Assembly: GCA_009602725.1 (NCBI GenBank)
Contig: WELB01000146.1
Span: 224,135-266,394, forward strand
Direction of reading: 5' to 3'
Source of the DNA: Spirogloea muscicola
Lineage: Eukaryota; Streptophyta; Zygnematophyceae; Spirogloeales; Spirogloeaceae
Length of the DNA stretch: 42,260 nucleotides
Shown one piece after another: positions 36,266 through 42,260 of this stretch; the first letter of the stretch is position 1, and each line of letters begins with the position of its first letter. The position numbers and the translations under genes are program-made. The notes beneath the pieces were generated by a model that saw only the letters and a list, made by a program, of their open reading frames with translations, had not been told where the DNA came from and made no database searches.

Positions 36266-39200
36266 CTAAGGCGGGAATGGGTGGAAGAGCTTGTGGACCT
36301 CGTCGGCGCGGGGGTAGGTGCCACCTCCCGCGGCCGCCGGACTCAGCGGCGGCGGCGAAAGCTTGAGTACAGTCTCCGGCGGGATTCTGCCAGACACGGC
36401 AGCCGGATGGAGGATCTGCGCAAGCACCTCGACGCCGTCGACGAGCCGCGGGCCGGGCCGGCTGAAGAACACATGGTCCACGACGTATACCTCGCCAGTG
36501 CGCACGGCTGGTAGTGACCAGAACCCTGGGAGGCCTGCCAGAACCTCGACCTGCGCACGAAAGCATAAGGGGTGTCGCAACCGTCACCAGTTGCGATAGC
36601 ACCATCTGTGGATGAGGCATCCATCCCTTTGGCGCAGTGGCTATCGACAAACTTAATTTATGTCCTCCTTGATGAAGTCGAGAGTATGTCGAGGTTGGCT
36701 ATGGAGTCTTATAATTTGGGGCTATGATTATAGGGCTTAGTGTGTGCACGGCAGATATACTGTTCATCCAAGGTGCTGACCTCAGTGAGAGTCCGGTTGG
36801 GCGAGGAAGAGCAGGGGCTGAGGACGAGGACATCAGGCGCAGCCGCGAGGACGCGCTCCCATGCGATGCGCTCGGCGGGCGCGCCCGGCTCATGCAGGCA
36901 GTCCTCGCCACCAGCCATGGACTTCACCTCACTCAGCCAGTGGCCGCCGAGTGCCAGCGGCACGAGGCCCTCGAGCGACGCAATGCGCCGCCGGCCTCGG
37001 CCAGCCACGGCCGTTGCCACACCCCGCAGCCGCTTGCGCAGACCGTCTACGAGCCGCTGCGCGAGCGGCTGGCTCACGGCCGCCTCGCCGACCTGCAAGA
37101 TGGCTGCCAGCACCTCCGACAGCTGCGCAGTGCAATGCAGCAAGGGTCGACCCTCAAGTCACCACCATAAGAGAATGCGATGAGCAGCAGCGTACAGTGG
37201 GCAGGGCCGGCACTGGCACCGGTGGTCAGCACCTCCATGGACGTGCATCTAGCTCAACCATTCACCAGAAAAGCTTACAGTGCGGGGCCGCAGAACGACG
37301 ATCTTGAGGCTGGGCGACCCAAGTAGGCCAGCGCCAGCGAGCGCGCGGCCCACCTCGCTCTCGCTGGCATCGCACCGCTCGCATGAGTCCTGGCAGCGCA
37401 CGGATGAAGGAAACAGCCTCTGGTAAGAGGGGCCGAGTGCGCTGCTTGGTTGCAGCAGCCATGAATGTCATGCAGAGAGGCCTGGCGCAGAGGCTGGCGG
37501 GCGGACCTGCGTGAACACGAGGTCCGGCTTGGCGCGGCGCAGCCAGTCAGTGTCCACTTCGAACGGGCTCTCCCCGCTCTCCTCGAGCCGCCGCATCTGC
37601 ACATGCGCGCTCTCTGAGAGCCTCAACAGGGCAACCACGTCCACAGTACAGGCCCAAGGCTGCCCAGCAGCGGCGGCCAGAGCTCGCCAAGAAGTGAAGC
37701 CTCACCGCGGCCTCGACGTCAGCCCTGGACATCTTGGCGGCATCCACCTTGCTCCGGCTAACCTGCAGACAGCCAAGGCCGCATCAGCGGGCCTATCGGA
37801 GCGACCATTGGTGCTCCTTACGACAGCAGCAAGGACAGGCCCTGCCCTTATGAAGCCAAGGAGGAGGGCAGGGCAAGTACGACGTGCCGCCCGCGGTCAA
37901 CGTCCGCGGGGTAATCGCATAAGCCCGAGATGCCAATCAAACGGTCGCCCACGCCTGTGGCACCAGAGCCGCAGCAGAAAATGATGGAGGGGCTGAGCTC
38001 GACAACAAACGCTGAGCCTTGAGTGGAAGCACAGGCGAGTGCACGGGCGAGCGCTGAACTGCTGGCAGTGGCAGGGGTGAGTGACTCAGTGGCGGCGGCA
38101 GCAGCCATGACACACCGAGCTTCGCGAGGATCTCGGTGGCGGCGGGCAAGAACGAGACAATGCGCAGCGGCGGCGGCGGCTGCAGCAGCAGCATGCGGGC
38201 GCCGCCGCCGCTGCCTCCCGTTGCTGCTGCTGCCGCCGCCGTNCGGCGGCGCGCGCGGTGAACCCCGAGCGGCTCCGCTGCCGCTACGCCATGGTGTAGG
38301 CCGGTTCCTGTCGCCGCTGTCGCTGCCCGAAGTCGGCGACGGGAACTCCGGCGGCGACGCCAGTGAGTCCTCATCTGCAGCCGCTGGCCGCCCGCTGCGC
38401 CGCACCCCCGCAGCGAGTGGTCGCTCGACACTGCTGCGCCGTTGCCGGCTCTTGCTGCTGCGCGGGCTCCCCCGCCCCCGGTCATCAACTCCACCGCCAC
38501 CGCCGCTTGTGCTCGCTGGCGGCGCCGCAGGCCAGTACTCGGATGTCGACCGCCGCAGCACACGCACCTTGCTGACAAACTCCCCGCCACCACCGCCAAC
38601 TCCACCAGCACCGCTCCGCCGCGTGCCGCTGCTGACGCGGGCCTCTGCTGATGCCCGCCGCCGGCCGCCAAGCCCGCCACCGCCACCGCCACCACCGTCC
38701 TCATCCTCCCACTCTTCGCCGCCTCCACCGCCGCCAGAGACGGCATATGCAGACTCTGAGCGGTACAACGGAGGCGCGCGGCCCCAAGGATTGCGGCCAT
38801 CGGCAGCGCGGCCCTCGGCAGCCATGGTGGCAGTGGCGGCGTCAGCAGAGCGGTGACGCCCTGCTCCCCCACCTCCCTCCTCCCACCATGCCTCCCTCTC
38901 TGCTCCGCCGCTTCCCTCCTCGGGCCGGACGTATCCTGGCTGCCAGCTTACCTCCCTCCTGAGCTTTGCCCGCCCGCCGCCGCCGCTGAGCTCTGTGACG
39001 ACGACTGGCGGTGCCGGCAGGCCGTACGGCACAATGTCTGTCAGGTGGTGCTGGTGGTGGTACAGGCCGTCGCCGCTGCCATCATCTGCACCGGAATTGG
39101 CCTCGGCAACAGCGGCAGCCGCCGCTGCACCCGCGGCTGCTGCCGCCACGGGCCCGGCCGCATACACTGCTGATGCTGACGCCGCTGCCACGGCGGCTGC

Positions 39201-41953
39201 CTTGGACCCCTCGCGCCTGTGTGGGGCAGGCGGAGGCAAGAGAAAGCACAATAAGAGGAAAGGGATGAAGGATAAGGAGGGTGGGAGGTGAGAGGGGGGA
39301 GGGAGGTGGGGACACGACACAGAGAGGAGAGCAGACGAGAGCCTTGCCAAATTTGAGAAGAGCGCGGAGGTTGCGACGCTGCTGGCCACACCTGGCGCGA
39401 TCGACAAAGGCATGCGCCGCAGCGGTGTTGGACCCGAAATGCACGTGCACGTATGTTGCGAGCACGTTGAGCCGCACGTAGCCCTCGGGCTCGGGCGCTG
39501 CGCCTGGTAGCTGTCGCTGCACTGTGAACCTGCGGCGTGGAGGGTGGTGTTAGCTCGCTCCAGCTTACGGCGCAGCCGGCGCCAGACGGAAAATGGAGAG
39601 AGGGAGGCAGCTGATTGATGGCAAGCGATGCACGGTGCTTGAAACGGCAGCAGTAACGTACGCAGTCGGCAGTGCTGCTAGCGAGCCCCCGCCAGCGCCA
39701 GCGACGACCTCGCTGAAGTGGAAGTACTGGCCGCGCAGCGACCCGTGCTTCTGTGGGAAGTGCTGGCAGCCCTCCTGCGGCACAACCTGCACTCGACCGC
39801 AAGTGGCACGCTGCCTCCTCCCGTCAGTGGCCATGCCGCCGTCTTTCCCACTGTCTTTCCTCCCTCCTCCCTCCCTCTGCTCCAGGCTCAGCTCCCTCCC
39901 CATTCCCTCTCCATCCCATATTACAATCTGCCCGACGGACAGGAAAGGGGGGGAGGGAGGAGGGAGGAGGAGCAAGAGTCCCACCGTCACATAGCCCATC
40001 TTCATTTGCGGCACCATCCGCGTCCAGAAGGGGAACACGCCGCACATCGGATACCGCTCCCCCTCACGTGTCTGCGGCGCACCGGCGGCGGATCAGGACG
40101 GCTGCATGGCCAGGCCACAGTGCTGGCGGCATGCACCGCACGCTGCACCCGAGCTGGAGGCAAGGGCAAGCGGGTATCGCGAGTAGCGGAGGGGGGTGGA
40201 GGGAGGAGGAAGCAAAGGGGAAGGAGGGACTAGCATAGCAGGGAGGAGGGAGATGGAGGTGGGATGAGACGGGCGTAAGAGAGGGGTTGTCACTTGCCTG
40301 GATGCCCTGAGAGAGGTACATGAGACCGCCGCACTCGCCGTAGATTAGGCCGCCGGCGGCGGCAAACGCGCGGAGGCCGTACAGGGCGCGCGTGTTGCGC
40401 GACAGCGCGAGCGCGTGCAGCTCCGGGTAACCGCCGCCGAGGTAGATGGCGTCCAGCCGCGGCGGCAGACCTGGGCCGTCGACCAGCGAGAAGAAGACGA
40501 GCTCTGCTCCTGCATCTGCGGCGTCCGGTGGCGCGGCCGCAGCATGGCTCTGAGCTGCTGTTTGGCAATAGCAGTAGAGGTGGCGGCTCGCTGACGCAGA
40601 AGGCAAAATGAGGTGGGTGGGAGGGAGGAGGGAGGGAAGAGGAGGTGGAGATTGGTGGAGTGAGGAGGAAGAAGAGCAGGAGGCGAGGTGCAAAGGGGAG
40701 GGGTGTAGAGTGCGGGGGAGCGAGAAGGGAAGGAGGAGGGAAGGGGCACCATGGAGGAGGGCAAGGTTCTCGTGGTAGTAGAAGCAGAAGGCGGCGTCCT
40801 GCGCGACGCCGATGCGTACCGCCTTGCCAGGCGTGCGCGGTATGCCCGCATCGCTGCCGCCGACCTCGCCAAACGGCGGCGGCTGCGGCGGCGGCGGCGG
40901 CTCGAGCTGGGCGGCGAGCTGCAGGATGGCGTCAAGGTCGAGGTGTGCCTCGACAAGGTCAGAGAGGCGGGCGATGTAGTCCGCCGGCACTATAGGCTCG
41001 CCAGGCATTGCCAGCCCGAGGTGCCGCTCTGGCAGAGTCGCGGCCTCCGACTTGGGCACGCCGCCGAGCACCGTCGCGCCGACCTCAGCAGCCTCCACAG
41101 CCTCCTGCAGCCACTCGGCGTGCGCTGCTCCACCCACCTGCCGCCACCTCCGCCGCTCTGCCCAGCGTCATCGAAGGCGGCAGCTAAGGAGGAGGGGCGC
41201 AATGGTGGGTAGCTGAGGGGAGGAGGGAGGGAGGAGGGGGTGAGGGTGTTCAAGGACCTTGTTGAAGACCACGCCAGCAAAGACGAGGTCGGGGTCGAAG
41301 GAGGCGTAGCCGAGGACCATGGCGGCAGCGGAGCGCGCAAGAGCCCAGCAGTCGAGCACCAGCACGACGGGTGCGCCGAGGATCTTGGCCATCTCGGCGG
41401 TGCTCCCGGCCTCGGACCGGCCGTCGCGGCCGTCGAAGAGGCCCATGCAGCCCTCGACGACAGCGAGGTCGGTGTCCGGCGCCGCACGCAGAAAGCACGC
41501 AATATTCACGTCCCTGGACGGACGAGGAGGAGGACAGGCGTTCTGAGAAGCGGAGGAGGCGAGGAGGGAGGTGCAGGTGCAGGCGGGACGAGGGCGGAGG
41601 GAGTGCAGGGAGGGGGTTCACCTGCTGAGCATCCAGCCATCGAGGTTAAGGGAGTCGCGACCTGTCGCCGCCTTGTGGTGCATCGGGTCCAGGAAATCTG
41701 CAGCAACCAGCGACCGCCGGTGGTGGCCGGCGTCACAGAGCCATAGACAAGGAAGGGCTACTCGTCGCCGCTAGCGGCAGACCGGGCCGGCAGTCAGGGC
41801 CAAGCGGCGGCGGAGTCGGGATAGCAACGGACCTGGCCCGACTTTGAACGGCTGCACGCGGAGGCCGCGGCGGCGGTACGCCGCCATGAGGCCGATGGCG
41901 ACGCACGTCTTGCCGACACCCGAGTGCGTGCCGGCAATCACCACGGCCCTCAT
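36266..41953 (-). CDS. cbiA-like: Cobyrinate a,c-diamide synthase (CbiA/CobB) fused to a BtuF-type corrinoid-binding domain
   Basis: The N-terminal 465 residues match CbiA/CobB, which amidates the a and c side chains of cobyrinate (or a related tetrapyrrole) using ATP and glutamine. Exons (descending): 41953-41833, 41697-41622, 41513-41258, 41137-40750, 40515-40298, 40071-39985, 39774-39662, 39529-39392, 39216-38116, 37954-37881, 37762-37706, 37596-37507, 37389-37279, 37122-36781, 36550-36266. Motifs: P-loop [58 protein letters not shown]; in the glutaminase domain [15 protein letters not shown] with the catalytic Cys, and YVHVHFGSN with the His. A Gly/Ser/Ala-rich linker of about 350 residues follows. 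The BtuF-like domain then reads [57 protein letters not shown] and PDVLVLSPC. Phases close at 1151 aa if one base near the N at 38243 is removed. The intron after 40298 has a GC donor. Alternative: two tandem genes, the second starting at the ATG near 38824. Confidence 0.82.
38243..38243. other. Single ambiguous base at a frame change
   Basis: One N sits inside a GCC/CGG-rich stretch of the CbiA-BtuF linker. Upstream the linker is open in one minus frame; downstream the BtuF start (RIVSFLP) is in another. Removing one base here joins the two frames exactly. Confidence 0.85.
39240..41250. repeat. GGGAGG-type purine tracts in CbiA introns
   Basis: G/A-rich tracts on the + strand lie at about 39280-39330, 39945-39975, 40190-40230, 40618-40750 and 41200-41245. 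Each falls in an inferred intron of the minus-strand gene, so its pre-mRNA carries CCCTCC tracts. They resemble those in the EF-Ts introns. Confidence 0.75.
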
Positions 41954-42260
41954 CTCTCGCTGCGCCTGGCCGCAGAGCGGCCTCTCCTAGGAGGTCGGGG
42001 GGCGGCGCAAGGCTGAGCTAGTACTTGAGCTTCCCCGACCTCCCTCCTCTCCGGCCTACGTCCCTGCCCCTGCACGCCCTCCGCCCTCCCACGCGGGGCG
42101 CCGTCTCCCGCAGCCCCGCATCACGCCCTCCTCCCTCACTCCGCCGCCGCCGCCGCCGCCGCCGCAGGTCGCACCGCAGCTCCAAGCTACACCTCCGGCC
42201 CTCGAGCGCACCGCAGCCGCAGCCGCCGGCTGGCGAGGAGGCCGCCGGCGCCGTCGGCGC
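41954..42260. other. Region upstream of CbiA-BtuF; possible missing 5' exon or next gene
   Basis: GC-rich, with + strand pyrimidine tracts and a GCC run at 42141-42166 followed by an acceptor-like GCAGGTCGC. An in-frame TAG lies about 45 bases upstream of the CbiA ATG, so any targeting peptide would need a spliced upstream exon. Whether the right end belongs to a + strand gene cannot be decided here. Confidence 0.4.

Noticed and set aside
38023-38856. A 277-codon Pro/Ser/Arg-rich + strand frame
   Set aside because: Antisense of the CbiA-BtuF linker and BtuF start; low complexity without a domain.
36266-41953. Bacterial contamination as the source of the CbiA and BtuF genes
   Set aside because: The coding sequence is split into about 15 exons by introns with consistent phases and is continuous with algal DNA on the same contig.
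1-42260. CRISPR arrays, transposons, phage genes or bacterial operons
   Set aside because: No regularly spaced repeats, no transposase, reverse transcriptase or integrase motifs, and no terminal inverted repeats were seen. The gene structure is eukaryotic throughout.

Overview
This window is nuclear DNA from a eukaryotic green alga, most likely a chlorophyte; I cannot name the class. The evidence is many short exons with GT-AG and some GC-AG introns, GC-rich coding sequence, plant-type domain architectures and several proteins with plastid roles. None of the hallmarks of a bacterial chromosome (operons, ribosome binding sites) is present. There are two assembly gaps (16043-16307 and 29745-30636) and one isolated N (38243).

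Layout, left to right. (1) + strand 27-6491: a FRA3-like inositol-polyphosphate 5-phosphatase with WD40 repeats. (2) + strand 7590-10012: a small EEF1AKMT4-like methyltransferase. (3) - strand 10347-16352: the chloroplast EF-Ts polyprotein, with two S1 domains, a long acidic Ala/Pro/Glu linker and two EF-Ts modules; gap 1 lies in its N-terminus. (4) + strand 16836-23105: the TFIIH core subunit p62/Tfb1, divergent from (3). (5) + strand 24383-28287: D-glycerate 3-kinase of photorespiration. (6) - strand 28451 into gap 2: a YfcD-like Nudix hydrolase, 5' end lost. (7) + strand, about 30980-35501: a plastid-type sugar/H+ symporter, 5' end in or near gap 2. (8) - strand 36266-41953: cobyrinate a,c-diamide synthase (CbiA/CobB) followed by a BtuF-type corrinoid-binding domain, apparently as one fused gene.

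Exons were assembled by hand from splice signals and checked by codon phase. Six models close in frame or nearly so: 5-phosphatase 1428 aa, methyltransferase 256 aa, p62 616 aa, glycerate kinase 407 aa, transporter core about 522 aa, and CbiA-BtuF 1151 aa if one base at 38243 is removed. Several products (EF-Ts polyprotein, glycerate kinase, sugar symporter) fit plastid functions. The rest are general housekeeping genes and there is no sign of an operon-like pathway.

The most unusual locus is the CbiA-BtuF gene. It joins an enzyme of cobalamin synthesis to a corrinoid-binding module in an intron-containing gene of a eukaryote. Other points of interest are GC-AG introns spread over most genes, different intron positions in the two EF-Ts copies, pyrimidine-tract introns confined to the EF-Ts and CbiA genes, and several short tandem repeats in introns and spacers.
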